Source: Halochromatium roseum (lineage in GTDB: Bacteria > Pseudomonadota > Gammaproteobacteria > Chromatiales > Chromatiaceae). Taken from it: 64,000 bases of DNA. Below are positions 41,797 through 51,511 of the stretch, one piece after another. Both the position numbers and the translations under genes were made by a program. The stretch is taken from the NCBI RefSeq assembly GCF_016653315.1, contig NZ_NHSH01000053.1, positions 27,174-91,173 of the forward strand. Reading direction: 5' to 3'. Position 1 is the first letter of the stretch, and each line of letters begins with the position of its first letter. The notes beneath the pieces were generated by a model. That model saw nothing but the letters and a program-made list of their open reading frames with translations, was not told the origin of the DNA and did not search any database.

Positions 41797-43308
41797 ATGG
41801 CGTTAACAGCCGAGCAGCTAGGCCAGGGCATGAAGCGCACACTCGGTCCAACCCTGAACCGGCTACACCAGTCATCGCGATTCATCCTCACCAGCTCGAC
41901 CTTTCGGCTCGCGCTGCTGTACATGCTGCTGGTCGGCGTCTCTGTGGCGATTCTGCTCGGTTTCATCTACTGGTCAACCGCCGGCTACATGGCACGGCAA
42001 ACCGATGCCACCATCGGCGCCGAGATCCAAGGCTTGGCTGAGCAATATCGACGCCGCGGCCTAGCCGGGCTTTCAACCGTGATCGCCGAGCGTATTGCGC
42101 GTGACCCGCAAGGGGCCTCGATCTATCTACTGACCGCCCCGAGCGGCAATCCGATCATCGGCAATCTCGACAGTTGGCCACAGGTCGCGCCGGATGCGGG
42201 CGGATGGGTCCGGTTTCGCGCCCGCCAATCACTAGGCGAGGGCGAGGACGTCGACATTGAACATGAGACGCGCGCCAAGGTGTTTCGGCTGCGCGGGGAT
42301 CTGCGCTTGCTGGTCGGCCGCGATGTCCGCGAGCTCACCGCGATCCGCCAGCTGATCCTCGACGCCATGACTTGGGGGCTCGCCATCACCGTTGGCCTGG
42401 CGCTGCTCGGCGGCTGGTTGATGGGTGCCAGCATCGCGCGCCGGCTCGATGTGGTCAATCAGGTCAGCCGCGAGATCATGCAGGGCAATCTCAGCCGCCG
42501 CGTACCGAGCGCGGGAACTGGCGACGACTTCGATCAGCTGGCCGAGAACCTAAACCAGATGCTCGAGCGCATCGAGGCCTTGATGCTCAGCATTCGTCAG
42601 GTCTCCGACAACATCGCCCATGATCTGCGCACACCGCTGACGCGGCTGCGCAATCGGCTCGAGCTGCTGCATGGAGGCGACCTCTGCGACGAGGCTCGAA
42701 ACGAGGTCGAGGTCGCAATCGCCGATGCCGACGAGCTGCTCAGCGCCTTCAACGCCTTGCTACGCATCGCCCGGATCGAGGCCGGCAGCCGCCGCGCGGC
42801 CTTCGCTGACCTCGACCCACTGCCGTTGCTGCAGGATGTCGCCGAACTCTATGAGCCGCTCGCGGCCGAGTCGCTGCAAACGATCCAGGTCGAGGGCGTT
42901 ACCGAGAACAGCCCCTGCCGTCTGCATGCAGACCGCGATCTGTTGTTCCAGGCGATCGCAAACCTGGTCGACAACGCCATCAAGCACAGCCCGAACGGCG
43001 GCCAGATCCGGCTCCGAGCTGAATGCAGCGAGACCCGTGTCGAACTCAGTGTGACGGACGATGGTCCTGGTATCCCGCCGGAACTGCGCGACAAGGTGCT
43101 ACAACGCTTCTTCCGCATCGACGAGAGTCGTGCGGCGCCCGGCCACGGACTCGGCCTGAGTCTGGTCCAAGCCGTCGCCCAGCTCCATGGCGCCGCGCTC
43201 AGCTTGGAAGACGCGGCGCCCGGCCTTCGGGTGCGGCTGCGCCTACCAAAACAGGCGAAGATGCAGACTAACTCCTCCGCATCTGGCCGGGCATCTTCTC
43301 CGGTTTGA
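41797..43308 (+). CDS. Membrane sensor histidine kinase
   Basis: A 503-residue two-helix sensor. TM1 is at about 38-60, a short periplasmic domain runs to about 185, TM2 is at about 190-212, then HAMP. HisKA has phospho-acceptor H275 (DNIAHDLRTPLTRLR); HATPase has the N box (NLVDNAIKHS), G1 (DDGPGIP), F box and G2 (GHGLGLSLVQAV). It is the partner of the preceding response regulator, 93 bases away. A shorter start (M12) is possible. The sensed signal is unknown. Confidence 0.9.
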   Translation: MALTAEQLGQGMKRTLGPTLNRLHQSSRFILTSSTFRLALLYMLLVGVSVAILLGFIYWSTAGYMARQTDATIGAEIQGLAEQYRRRGLAGLSTVIAERIARDPQGASIYLLTAPSGNPIIGNLDSWPQVAPDAGGWVRFRARQSLGEGEDVDIEHETRAKVFRLRGDLRLLVGRDVRELTAIRQLILDAMTWGLAITVGLALLGGWLMGASIARRLDVVNQVSREIMQGNLSRRVPSAGTGDDFDQLAENLNQMLERIEALMLSIRQVSDNIAHDLRTPLTRLRNRLELLHGGDLCDEARNEVEVAIADADELLSAFNALLRIARIEAGSRRAAFADLDPLPLLQDVAELYEPLAAESLQTIQVEGVTENSPCRLHADRDLLFQAIANLVDNAIKHSPNGGQIRLRAECSETRVELSVTDDGPGIPPELRDKVLQRFFRIDESRAAPGHGLGLSLVQAVAQLHGAALSLEDAAPGLRVRLRLPKQAKMQTNSSASGRASSPV

Positions 43309-43454
43309 GGGATCTTTCGGACGCTCGAGACGTTGGGATCGGCGCTCGGCGGTCGCATTAACAGGAAACTGCTGATTGGTTTGGCTCGGACCACCGAACA
43401 GCATGGATTCAGAGATCGATCACCCAAAGACCTATCATCCAGAGGAGCTTGAAG

Positions 43455-44189
43455 ATGAATCGCCTGACCACCGCCCTGCTCGCGATCAGTCTCGTCAGTG
43501 CCAACGTCGCGACAGCCGTCGCCGACGAGTGGACACTCAACCCCGAGCGCTCGCATCTCGCGTTCGTCTCGATCAAGGCTGGCAATATCGGTGAGGTCCA
43601 TCATTTCACCGAACTTTCGGGCAGCATCAATGAACAGGGCCAAGCCCTCATCGACACCACCCTCGATAGCGTCGAGACGCTGATCCCGATCCGCAACGAA
43701 CGCATGCGCGAAATGCTGTTCAAGACCACGCAGTACAGCAATGCCAGCCTCAGCGCCAAGATCGATCCGGCCCAGATCGCAGCGATGCAGCCCGGCGACA
43801 TCATCGAGGTCGTGGCCGAGAGCAGCCTCAGCCTCCACGGCGAGACCCAGCCGCTGATTCTGAAGATGCAAGCCGCGAAGCTCGACGACGATACCCTGAT
43901 GGTCGCGAGTACTGCACCAGTCGTGCTCGATGCGGCCAAATTCGGCCTGGGCGAAGGCGTCGAGAAGTTGCGTGAGATCGCCGGCCTTGACAGCATCAGC
44001 AACGCCGTGCCGGTGACCTTCGTCATGGTCTTCGATAGCCCGGCTTCGGGCGGCGATGGCAGCGCAGCCGCTGAAGCGCCACCGAGCGTGGAGACCATGG
44101 CCCAGTATGAGGCCTATCGTGAGATCATCGAAGCGATGAGCAGCGAACAGAAAGAGGCTGTCGCCGCGCTGTTTGGCGCTGCTCGATAG
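43455..44189 (+). CDS. YceI-family periplasmic protein
   Basis: Lipocalin-like polyisoprenoid-binding family. A 244-residue protein with a signal peptide (MNRLTTALLAISLVSANVAT, cleavage near AVADE) and the YceI start WTLNPERSHLAFVSIKAGN, then LSGSINEQGQALIDTTLDSVET in two blocks. An AGAGGAG ribosome site lies 7 bases upstream of the ATG at 43455; a TTG two codons earlier is less likely. The C-terminal 45 residues (SPASGGDGSAAAEAPPSVET onwards) extend beyond the usual domain. The stop codon lies in a 15-base duplication. Confidence 0.88.
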   Translation: MNRLTTALLAISLVSANVATAVADEWTLNPERSHLAFVSIKAGNIGEVHHFTELSGSINEQGQALIDTTLDSVETLIPIRNERMREMLFKTTQYSNASLSAKIDPAQIAAMQPGDIIEVVAESSLSLHGETQPLILKMQAAKLDDDTLMVASTAPVVLDAAKFGLGEGVEKLREIAGLDSISNAVPVTFVMVFDSPASGGDGSAAAEAPPSVETMAQYEAYREIIEAMSSEQKEAVAALFGAAR

Positions 44190-44211
44190 GGGCGCTGCGC
44201 TGCTCGATAGG
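44176..44211 (+). repeat. 15-bp duplication across the yceI stop codon
   Basis: GCGCTGCTCGATAGG occurs at 44176-44190 (containing the TAG stop) and again at 44197-44211. Confidence 0.88.
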
Positions 44212-44213
44212 CT

Positions 44214-46316
44214 TCAAACAACGTCGAAGCGTTCAAATTGCATGCTGTATTGGCCACGCCCTTGGGTCAAGCTGCGCAGCTCGGTGGTGTAGCCGAGCAG
44301 CGCTTCGAGTGCAACCTCGCAGCGGATGCTGGCCGTATCGTCACCGCCCTCCTGTCCAGTCTTGGTGGCCTGGATCGCAGCGCGCCGCTGCTGCAGGTCA
44401 CCCAGCACCGAACCAAGGTTTGCCTCCGGCACCACCACATCGACCCGCATCACCGGGTGCAGCGCCACCGGGCCGGCCTCAGACAGCGCGCGCGCCAGCG
44501 CGCGCGTCGTCGCCGCCTGTAATGCCTCCGGCGTACTCTGCTGGCCGAACAGCTCAACCTCCACCAAGGTCGCGCTGACGTCATCAACCGGCGCGCCTTG
44601 CAGCACGCCACTGGCCAGCCCGGTCTCAAGCCCCTCCTGCAAAGCCTGCTGTTGTTCCGGCGACAGGGCTGCAGTCTCCGGCCGCAGACGCGGATGGCAT
44701 CGAATCTGGTTGCCTGCACCGCGGGCCTGAGGCGCGACCTCAACCAGGGCCCAGGCGGTCAACTCGGACTGCTTGCCATCCGGGCTCGGCGGGCGGCTAT
44801 GCAGCTGCTCAGCCCGCGCGCTGCGCAGGATCGTCTCACGCACCGCAACCGCCGGCCGACCACTGCGCACCTTCTGACCAAACTCGCGCTCCAAGCGCTC
44901 AAGCACGATCTGCAGGTGGAGCTCACCCATGCCGCGCAGCAGACGCTGACCAGTCTCAGGGTCTTCCTCAACCCGCAACGTTGGATCTTCCTGCTCCACC
45001 TTGTCTAGCACCTCGAGCAGCTTATCCTCGTCAGTACCAGCAGCCGGCTCAATCGCCAGACTCAACACCGGCTGGCGCGCCTCGATCCGCTCCAGCGCTA
45101 GCAGATGATCGGGGTCGCAGAGGGTGTCGCCGGTCGCCGCATAACGCAAACCGGCGATCAAGACGATCTGGCCTGGCCCAGCCTCATCCAGCTTGGTCTT
45201 GCGTCCGGCGTCGACATCGAAGATGCGCGCAACATGCTCTTTGATCACACGACCATCGGCGGTTTTGAAAGCAACCGTATCGCCAACCTTGAGCCGGTTG
45301 CGGTAGACGCGCGTGAAACAGTGGCGACGGCCATCCCACAGCTGCACCTTGAATACCAACGCAACCAGCGATCCCTTGGCGCTGATCGCGACGGTCTCGG
45401 CCTCTCCATTGGGTTGCCGCGCGACCGCGGCGGGCCGATCGAGCGGTGCCGGCAGCAGGTCGACGGCGGCATCCATCACCGGCTGTACCCCGAGGTTTCG
45501 CAGCGCGCTGCCGCCAAAGCAGGGGAAGATTCGCCCGGCCAGGGTGCCACGCCGCAGCGCCGCGAGGACGACCTCGGGCTCCGGCTCGCCACCTTCGAGC
45601 ACCAGATCGGCCAGGGTATCGTCGGCATCAGCGGCAGCCAGCAACAGAGCCTCGTGCAGCTCGGCAACTGGTGCCCAGAGATCCTCCGGGCAGGGTTCGA
45701 CCGAGACCTGTTCGCCCTGCTCGCCGCCGAACCGCAACAGGCGCCGATGCAGCAGATCGATGCAGGCCTGCTCCTCGGCGAGCGGCACCGTCATCGCGAC
45801 CGGCTGCACATCCAACCGCTCACGGATAGCGTCGAGAACCCGCAGAAAATCAGCCCCCGGCCGATCGATCTTGTTGACGAAGAACAGCACCGGCAACCCA
45901 AACCGACAACGCTGTCGCCAGACCGTCTCGGTCTGTGGCTCGATGCCGCGAACGCCGTCCAAGACGAGAACAACCCCATCAAGTACGCGCATCGAGCGCT
46001 CGACCTCGATGGTAAAATCCACATGGCCGGGAGTATCGACAATCTGCAGCAGATGATCGCGCCAGGGCGCCTTCGTCACCGCCGCGGTGATCGTGATGCC
46101 GTGGTCCTGCTCTTCGGCCATCCAGTCCATGTGCGCCGCACCATCATGCACCTCGCCGATCTTATGGGAAGCGCCGGTGTAGAACAGGATGCGCTCGGTC
46201 AAGGTGGTCTTGCCCGCATCGACATGCGCGGCAATACCGATGTTGCGCACCCGATCGAGCGCTGTCGCGGTCTGCCCCTGCTTAGGGCTGCGGGAATGCT
46301 GACTGGATTGACTCAT
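44214..46316 (-). CDS. fusA: Elongation factor G paralogue (EF-G2-like)
   Basis: A translational GTPase of about 700 residues. G1 AAHVDAGKTTLTE, G2 DHGITITAA, G3 DTPGHVDFT and G4 FVNKIDRPGAD are intact, followed by domains II-V including MGELHLQIVLERLEREF. It is not next to rpsL, rpsG or tuf, and its C-terminal half carries insertions (SRPPSPDGKQSELTAW). It therefore resembles an EF-G2 type paralogue rather than the str-operon gene. The ATG at 46316 is used; the longer upstream frame lacks homology. Confidence 0.85.
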   Translation of the reverse strand: MSQSSQHSRSPKQGQTATALDRVRNIGIAAHVDAGKTTLTERILFYTGASHKIGEVHDGAAHMDWMAEEQDHGITITAAVTKAPWRDHLLQIVDTPGHVDFTIEVERSMRVLDGVVLVLDGVRGIEPQTETVWRQRCRFGLPVLFFVNKIDRPGADFLRVLDAIRERLDVQPVAMTVPLAEEQACIDLLHRRLLRFGGEQGEQVSVEPCPEDLWAPVAELHEALLLAAADADDTLADLVLEGGEPEPEVVLAALRRGTLAGRIFPCFGGSALRNLGVQPVMDAAVDLLPAPLDRPAAVARQPNGEAETVAISAKGSLVALVFKVQLWDGRRHCFTRVYRNRLKVGDTVAFKTADGRVIKEHVARIFDVDAGRKTKLDEAGPGQIVLIAGLRYAATGDTLCDPDHLLALERIEARQPVLSLAIEPAAGTDEDKLLEVLDKVEQEDPTLRVEEDPETGQRLLRGMGELHLQIVLERLEREFGQKVRSGRPAVAVRETILRSARAEQLHSRPPSPDGKQSELTAWALVEVAPQARGAGNQIRCHPRLRPETAALSPEQQQALQEGLETGLASGVLQGAPVDDVSATLVEVELFGQQSTPEALQAATTRALARALSEAGPVALHPVMRVDVVVPEANLGSVLGDLQQRRAAIQATKTGQEGGDDTASIRCEVALEALLGYTTELRSLTQGRGQYSMQFERFDVV

Positions 46317-46330
46317 GAACCACCATCGAC

Positions 46331-46356
46331 CTGAATTGAATACCTGAATTGAATAC
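46331..46356. repeat. Perfect 13-bp tandem duplication in a divergent promoter
   Basis: CCTGAATTGAATA occurs twice head to tail between the EF-G and L,D-transpeptidase start codons. It could affect either promoter. Confidence 0.88.
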
Positions 46357-46413
46357 TTGGCAGACGTCCTGGTCCAACGCTTGGAACAGGTCATCCGTTT
46401 CGGAGTCCAGCAG

Positions 46414-47412
46414 ATGACGATCGATACCGCCCGTTTCATGAACTCGCCGGCCCCAGACCGGCGCATCCGCGCAAGACGCCGCCTGCGTCCGATCATTTGG
46501 CTCGCCACCCTCATCAGCCTCAGCGTGCTACCGGTCACGCCCACCTTGGCCAAGGTCTATCGACTCATCGACCCAAACGATAGTGTCATCGGCACCCCGT
46601 TCTATGTAAAGGCGAAGCGCGAGCACACGCTTCTCGATATCGGCCGCCACCATGGACTCGGCGTCGATGAGATGCAGCAAGCCAATCCCGATGTGGATCT
46701 GTGGCTGCCCGGTGAAGGTACCGCAGTGCTGACGCCAGATCGGCATGTCTTGCCAGATGCACCGCGCAACGGCATCGTCTTGAACCTGGCCGAACGGCGC
46801 ATGTACTACTACCGCTCAGCAACCGAAGTCGAGACCTTCTCGATCGGCATCGGCCGCGACGGCTGGGAGACACCGGTTGGTAGCTATCGGATCATCGAGA
46901 AGACCGAGAATCCAACCTGGACGCCACCGGCATCGATTCGCGCCGAGTATGCGAAGAACGGCAAAACGCTCCCGGCAGTGGTTCCTCCTGGCCCGGATAA
47001 TCCACTCGGCGCTTACCGCTTGCGCCTTAGTAACCCAAGCTATCTGATCCATGGCACCAACAAACCCTGGGGCGTTGGCATGCCAGTCAGTTCAGGCTGC
47101 ACGCGAATGTTTCCGGAAGATATCGAGTATCTGTTTGGTCAGGTCGAGGTTGGCACCCCGGTGACCATTGTCGATCAGCCATACAAGGTGGGATGGCTTG
47201 GAGACCAGCTGTTCTTGGAGGTCAGCCGGCTGGAGGGGACGAAGCCACGAGCAGCGGAAGAGATCATTCCCCCGTCAATCGCAAAAGGCGATGGGGTAGT
47301 GATCGATTGGGACGAGGTAAGACGGGTTCAGCAGGAGAATACCGGCCTCCCACAGGTCGTCGGAGGCCGGCAAGGCTCAAAGAGCTGGCATCACTTCGAC
47401 ATGATCTTCTGA
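46414..47412 (+). CDS. L,D-transpeptidase (YkuD/ErfK family)
   Basis: Periplasmic cysteine transpeptidase of 332 residues. A very basic N-terminus (RRIRARRRLR) and hydrophobic segment form a signal or anchor (to about residue 47). A LysM-like region (REHTLLDIGRHHGLGVDEMQ) precedes the YkuD domain with H213 (LIHGTN) and nucleophile C229 (VSSGCTRMFPED). GGAG lies 9 bases before the ATG at 46414. Such enzymes crosslink peptidoglycan or attach Braun lipoprotein. A Braun-type lipoprotein gene lies convergently next door, overlapping by 22 bases. Confidence 0.92.
   Translation: MTIDTARFMNSPAPDRRIRARRRLRPIIWLATLISLSVLPVTPTLAKVYRLIDPNDSVIGTPFYVKAKREHTLLDIGRHHGLGVDEMQQANPDVDLWLPGEGTAVLTPDRHVLPDAPRNGIVLNLAERRMYYYRSATEVETFSIGIGRDGWETPVGSYRIIEKTENPTWTPPASIRAEYAKNGKTLPAVVPPGPDNPLGAYRLRLSNPSYLIHGTNKPWGVGMPVSSGCTRMFPEDIEYLFGQVEVGTPVTIVDQPYKVGWLGDQLFLEVSRLEGTKPRAAEEIIPPSIAKGDGVVIDWDEVRRVQQENTGLPQVVGGRQGSKSWHHFDMIF
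47342..47370 (-). terminator. Possible hairpin terminator for the lpp-like gene
   Basis: CCGGCCTCC and GGAGGCCGG (9-base perfect stem, 11-base loop) lie 21 bases beyond the lpp stop on the minus strand, inside the ldt 3' end. No clear T-run follows, so termination efficiency is doubtful. Confidence 0.35.
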
Positions 47413-47588
47413 TACATGCGGTTGATGCGGTCCTCATTGGCCTCGCAGCAGGCCTGAGCCGCATTGGCAGCGTCCATTGCGGCTTGAGCCATGTCACGAG
47501 CCTCCTGGTCGGTGGCACAGCCACCAAGCAGGGAGGCGCTCAGCAGCGCGGCAGCAGACAGGGAGGCGAGCTTGAATTTCTTGGTCAT
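47391..47588 (-). CDS. lpp: Lpp/OprI-type Braun lipoprotein homologue
   Basis: A 65-residue outer-membrane lipoprotein. The signal ends in the lipobox LLGGC (C24). The mature part is a heptad alanine-zipper helix (ARDMAQAAMDAANAAQACCE), ending YQKIMSK with a C-terminal lysine, the residue linked to peptidoglycan in Lpp. The ATG at 47588 follows a GGAGAAT-type site. The neighbouring L,D-transpeptidase is a plausible attaching enzyme. Confidence 0.82.
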   Translation of the reverse strand: MTKKFKLASLSAAALLSASLLGGCATDQEARDMAQAAMDAANAAQACCEANEDRINRMYQKIMSK

Positions 47589-47775
47589 CGGTAATTCTCC
47601 GTTCTTGATTTTGCCGGACGGCAACTGGTTTATAGCACAGACCGAGGGCCATTTCCGCACCCTCGAAGTCTGATGTTAGCAGAATCAAACAGCGTATTGT
47701 TATTGCCACTTACACAAAACAGACGGAGTTTGGGGTGCACCGAGCAATGAACAAGATGCCGAGTCGGGCGGTTGC
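47589..47775. promoter_or_regulatory. Divergent promoter region of lpp-like and chorismate-lyase-like genes
   Basis: A 187-base AT-richer gap with no gene. TATAGCAC near 47631 and the AT-rich block near 47690 are candidate promoter parts. I can assign no exact boxes. Confidence 0.3.
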
Positions 47776-48447
47776 ATGAAAGTCAAGCCGCCTGGCTATT
47801 GCGCGGCTGTGGGGAAAACTCCTCAACCGACACATCAGAATCCACCAGAGGAATCAGACTTGGTCGACCGCTACTACCGCCGCCCATTGCCCAACAGCGG
47901 CCCCAACCCGTTTCGCTGCCAAGGCTTCGTTCGTAACGGCACCATCGCTTGCCAAGAAGGCGCACCCTTGCCGATCGAGACCTTGCCACCGTTCCTCCGC
48001 GCGCTGCTGGTCACAGACGGTACCGTCACCAAGGCGCTCGAGGCCTATTTCTGGGAGCCGGTCGTGGTCGATACGCTCCGCCAAGAGTTCATCAAGGCCG
48101 CCGCTGATATCCCTTGGATCGAGGTCGCCCCCGGCGACCAGGTCATGGTGCGCGAGGCACTCCTGCGCGGTACCGACAGCAACAAAAACTTTGCCCGTGC
48201 CTTTTCCGTTATCCGTTCCGAGCTGATTCCCCCGTCGTTCCGAGAACGCCTGATCAACCGTGAGATCGGCATCGGCGTCTTGATTCGCGACAGCGGACTC
48301 GAAAGCTTCCGCGAGGTCATGGAAGTGGGCGTCGAGCCAAGGTCGGTCGACGGTGAGCGGGCGCTGTTTCGGACCTATCGCATCATCATCGATGGCCAAC
48401 CGGTGATTCTGATCAGCGAGATCTTTCCGCTCGCTCTTTATTTGTAG
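47776..48447 (+). CDS. Chorismate lyase-like protein (DUF98 family)
   Basis: A 223-residue protein matching the DUF98/chorismate--pyruvate lyase family: [60 protein letters not shown] and [10 protein letters not shown]. The probable reaction is chorismate to 4-hydroxybenzoate plus pyruvate for ubiquinone. No ubiA is adjacent to confirm it. The first 28 residues are not conserved; a TTG at 47860 is an alternative start. It is convergent with lipB, overlapping by 10 bases. Confidence 0.72.
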   Translation: MKVKPPGYCAAVGKTPQPTHQNPPEESDLVDRYYRRPLPNSGPNPFRCQGFVRNGTIACQEGAPLPIETLPPFLRALLVTDGTVTKALEAYFWEPVVVDTLRQEFIKAAADIPWIEVAPGDQVMVREALLRGTDSNKNFARAFSVIRSELIPPSFRERLINREIGIGVLIRDSGLESFREVMEVGVEPRSVDGERALFRTYRIIIDGQPVILISEIFPLALYL

Positions 48448-49232
48448 GGCCGGCCCAATAAGCGGTTGAGCTGGGTATCCAACTCTCGGCCCGCGGCATC
48501 GACGCTGAGTGATAGCCCCAGATCTTGGGTTCGCGTGACCACGAGACCCGGATAGCCGCAGGGGTTAATGCGGGCAAATGGTGCCAGATCCAGGTCGATG
48601 TTCAAGGCGACGCCGTGATAGCAGCAGCCGCGGCGTACACGCAAACCGACAGAGGCGATCTTCGCCTCATTAACATAGACGCCAGGCGCATCAGCGCGGG
48701 GCTGCGCGACAACCCGATGATCGGCTAAGAGGTCAATGATGGCCTGCTCGAGCAGATGCACCAACTGTTTCACGCCGATCCGCACCCGCTTCAGATCCAA
48801 CAGCAGATAGGCGACCAACTGGCCTGGGCCGTGATAGGTGACCTGGCCGCCGCGATCACACTGCACAATGGGGATGGAGCCAGGATCAAGCAGATGATCC
48901 GGTAAGCCCGCCTGTCCTAGGGTAAAGACCGGCGCATGCTCCAATAGCCAAAGCTCGTCATCAGTCTGCGGCCCGCGCTCGTCAGTGAAACGGCGCATCC
49001 CGGCCCAGATCTCGTGGTAGTCGCAGCCTTGCCCCAGCCAGCGCAGGCGCAGGGGAGGCAATGGCGCAGCAAGCAACGGCGAGTCTGGTTGAGACGCGGA
49101 TGCATGCTGACTCAGCACCGGCTCTGACCCCGAGGCTAGGCTTAACCCAGCCCCAGGCGCAACATCCTGAGTCGCGTCAGAAGGCACAGGTGATCTGGGC
49201 GTGCTCGGAGAGCTCGCGGTAGATGGCATCAA
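48438..49232 (-). CDS. lipB: Lipoyl(octanoyl) transferase LipB
   Basis: Moves octanoate from acyl carrier protein to lipoyl domains. The signature [20 protein letters not shown] is present, with the catalytic pair K191 ([15 protein letters not shown]) and C225 (INPCGYPGL). The N-terminal 60 residues (Ser/Pro/Ala-rich) precede the family core and overlap ybeD by 56 bases. A later GTG at about 49118 would give a more normal length, so the start is uncertain. It is the last gene of the dacA-dat-ybeD-lipB run. Confidence 0.9.
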   Translation of the reverse strand: MMPSTASSPSTPRSPVPSDATQDVAPGAGLSLASGSEPVLSQHASASQPDSPLLAAPLPPLRLRWLGQGCDYHEIWAGMRRFTDERGPQTDDELWLLEHAPVFTLGQAGLPDHLLDPGSIPIVQCDRGGQVTYHGPGQLVAYLLLDLKRVRIGVKQLVHLLEQAIIDLLADHRVVAQPRADAPGVYVNEAKIASVGLRVRRGCCYHGVALNIDLDLAPFARINPCGYPGLVVTRTQDLGLSLSVDAAGRELDTQLNRLLGRPYK

Positions 49233-49458
49233 GCTGACCCTTGCTATGGGCCTCGATCTCGATCGTCACCGAGACCCAATTACCGTTGCGACTGGGCCTC
49301 GAGCGTAGCTCATCCTTGCTCGTATCAGGCGCATGACGCTCGATAATCTCGATCAGGATAGACTCGATGCCAGCCTCGGTGCGTCCCATCGCCTTGATTG
49401 GGAAGCGGCAAGGAAAGCGCAACAGGGTCTCGTCTTGATTGGAGCCAGTCTCAGTCAT
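49177..49458 (-). CDS. ybeD: YbeD/DUF493 family protein
   Basis: A 93-residue ferredoxin-fold protein ([40 protein letters not shown] and a [20 protein letters not shown] segment) found between dacA and lipB in many Gammaproteobacteria. It is possibly regulatory for lipoate or cell-wall genes. The ATG at 49458 is chosen for homology; the upstream extension overlaps dat. Confidence 0.88.
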   Translation of the reverse strand: MTETGSNQDETLLRFPCRFPIKAMGRTEAGIESILIEIIERHAPDTSKDELRSRPSRNGNWVSVTIEIEAHSKGQLDAIYRELSEHAQITCAF

Positions 49459-49480
49459 CGAAGCCTCGGGCTGCGGACAC

Positions 49481-50344
49481 TCAGGCAGCAGCGCGCCCGA
49501 GATCGGCCTTGAAATCTTGGTAGCAGCGATCGATTCGCTGCCATGAGGGTCCAGGGCGGCCGGAGCCGATTGGCGCCCCGTCAAGCCGTGTTACCGGTAG
49601 TACCTCGCGCGTAGAGCTGCTGATCCAGACTTCGTCCGCCGTGCGCAGTTCCTCGACCCTGATGTCGCGCTCCTCGCTAGGGAGTTCGGCGGCAGCGGCC
49701 AGCTCGAGCACCAGATCGCGTGTAATGCCGGCCAACAGCAATGGCCCCTTTGGCGGCGTGATCAGTCGCCCTTGACGCACGATGAACAGGTTGCTGGTCG
49801 ATCCCTCCAGCGCAAGGCCATCGCGCACCAAGATCGCCTCCTCGGCACCAGCCTCTTCGGCCGACTGGCGCAAGAGCACCGCCGCCAGTAGCGCGGTCGC
49901 CTTGATATCGCAGCGCAGCCAGCGGATATCGTCGCGGATCACGGCCTCGACGCCACGCTCGGCGACTGCCGGATCGCGCGGCTTCATCGGCTTCGCCATC
50001 GCCAGCACCGTCGGTACCGGCGCACTCGGGAAGCGATGGTCGCGACTCGGCGCCACACCGCGCGTGACCTGCAGATAAAGGGCTTGGTCTACCGCGGGCG
50101 TCGCGGACAACAACCGCTGGAAAATAAGCGACCAGTCCGAGGGCGATAGCGGCGGCGCCAACCCAATCCCTTGCAGGCTATTCTGCAAACGCTGGAGATG
50201 CTCGAACTCACGCAATGGCTTGCCCGCATAGGCGGGGATCACCTCGTAGACGCCGTCGCCAAACAGAAATCCGCGATCCATCACCGAGATCATCGCCTGT
50301 TCCGGCGCCACAAAGGCCCCGTTGAGATAGAATTCTTTCATCAA
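49481..50344 (-). CDS. dat: D-amino acid aminotransferase (class IV PLP enzyme)
   Basis: A 287-residue branched-chain/D-alanine transaminase fold: ISVMDRGFLFGDGVYEVIPA, the PLP lysine in RCDIKATALLAAVLL, EGSTSNLFIV and LLAGITRDLVLELA. Its place directly after dacA (4-base overlap) favours D-alanine transaminase over IlvE or PabC. It would feed or recycle D-alanine or D-glutamate for peptidoglycan. Confidence 0.85.
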   Translation of the reverse strand: MMKEFYLNGAFVAPEQAMISVMDRGFLFGDGVYEVIPAYAGKPLREFEHLQRLQNSLQGIGLAPPLSPSDWSLIFQRLLSATPAVDQALYLQVTRGVAPSRDHRFPSAPVPTVLAMAKPMKPRDPAVAERGVEAVIRDDIRWLRCDIKATALLAAVLLRQSAEEAGAEEAILVRDGLALEGSTSNLFIVRQGRLITPPKGPLLLAGITRDLVLELAAAAELPSEERDIRVEELRTADEVWISSSTREVLPVTRLDGAPIGSGRPGPSWQRIDRCYQDFKADLGRAAA

Positions 50345-51462
50345 AACAGCCGTAATACTGAATCAGCGGCCTGACGCAGCAGGCCGCCGCGCTCAACTGC
50401 CCCGAGCGCCACCGCGGGCTGGCGCTTGATCTCCTCGCCATTGAGCATCAGCGCAATCTCACCGATCTGCTGCCCAGCCGCGATCGGCGCACTCAGCTTG
50501 GGGATCGGCTCAAGCTGCGCCGAGAGCTGATCGAAGCTTCCACGCGGAATGGTCACGGCGACATCCGTTGCCGGCCCAACCTCCACCGTCGGTGGATCGC
50601 CGGACCAGACTCGCAACAACTCGATTGGCTCACCCGCTGGATAGAGATGATGGGTCTCGAAGAACCGGAAACCGTAGTTCAGTAACGCCAAACTATCGGC
50701 AACCCGAGCCGAATCGCTCTTGGTCCCCATCACCACGGCAATTAGTCTCTGGCCATCGCGCTTCGCGGATGAGACCAGACAATAGCCGGCCGCCTGCGTA
50801 TGGCCAGTCTTCACGCCATCGACGCCCACGCCCTGACGGAGGAGTCTGTTGCGATTCGATTGCGTAATGCCCTGCCAGGTGAACTCCGGCTCCGAATACC
50901 AACGGTAGTAATCCGGGAAGTCGCGAATCATTGCCGCGGCGACGCGGGCAATGTCTTTCGGCGTCGTATAGAGATTGGGGTCGGGTAAGCCGGTGGCATT
51001 GGTGAAGTTGCTCTGGGTCATCCCGAGCCGCTCCGCATGCTGGTTCATCAGGCCGGCGAAGCTATCCTCGCTGCCGGCAACATACTCGGCCAAGGCAACA
51101 CTGGCATCGTTGCCCGACTGGATAATCATACCCTTCAGCAGCTCTTCGACCGCAACCTGCTTGCCGACCTCGATGAACATCTTCGAGCCCCCAGTCCGCC
51201 AGGCCTTTTCACTGATCAGCACCGGGTCGTCAAGGCCGATATTGCCTTCCGCCAATTCCGAGAACACCACATAAGCGGTCATGATCTTGGTCAAACTCGC
51301 GGGCTCGAGTCGGCTCTCGGCATTCGCCGCTGCCAACAGCGCTCCACTGTCATAATCGACCAATAGGTAGCCTTCCGCACCAAGCTCAGGGATCGGCGGG
51401 GGTTCGGCCAATGTCAGCGGGGCGACAAGACTGAGGAGGAGGATAGAGATTAGGTAACGCAT
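50341..51462 (-). CDS. dacA: D-alanyl-D-alanine carboxypeptidase (PBP5/6 type)
   Basis: Low-molecular-weight penicillin-binding protein of 373 residues. The signal peptide is MRYLISILLLSLVAPLTLAE. Active-site motifs are S56-L-T-K59, S116-G-N118 and K218-T-G220. A PBP5-like C-terminal beta domain and an amphipathic membrane tail (LLRQAADSVLRLF) follow. The ATG at 51462 gives a clean signal; longer frames upstream lack one. Confidence 0.93.
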   Translation of the reverse strand: MRYLISILLLSLVAPLTLAEPPPIPELGAEGYLLVDYDSGALLAAANAESRLEPASLTKIMTAYVVFSELAEGNIGLDDPVLISEKAWRTGGSKMFIEVGKQVAVEELLKGMIIQSGNDASVALAEYVAGSEDSFAGLMNQHAERLGMTQSNFTNATGLPDPNLYTTPKDIARVAAAMIRDFPDYYRWYSEPEFTWQGITQSNRNRLLRQGVGVDGVKTGHTQAAGYCLVSSAKRDGQRLIAVVMGTKSDSARVADSLALLNYGFRFFETHHLYPAGEPIELLRVWSGDPPTVEVGPATDVAVTIPRGSFDQLSAQLEPIPKLSAPIAAGQQIGEIALMLNGEEIKRQPAVALGAVERGGLLRQAADSVLRLF

Positions 51463-51511
51463 GCTAGTGAGTTTACCTGCTCGTGCGCGCGACGGCAGCC
51501 TTGATTGGCAC

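Noticed and set aside
47341..47371. Strong rho-independent terminator for the L,D-transpeptidase
   Set aside because: The hairpin lies inside its own coding sequence, so it can only serve the opposite strand.
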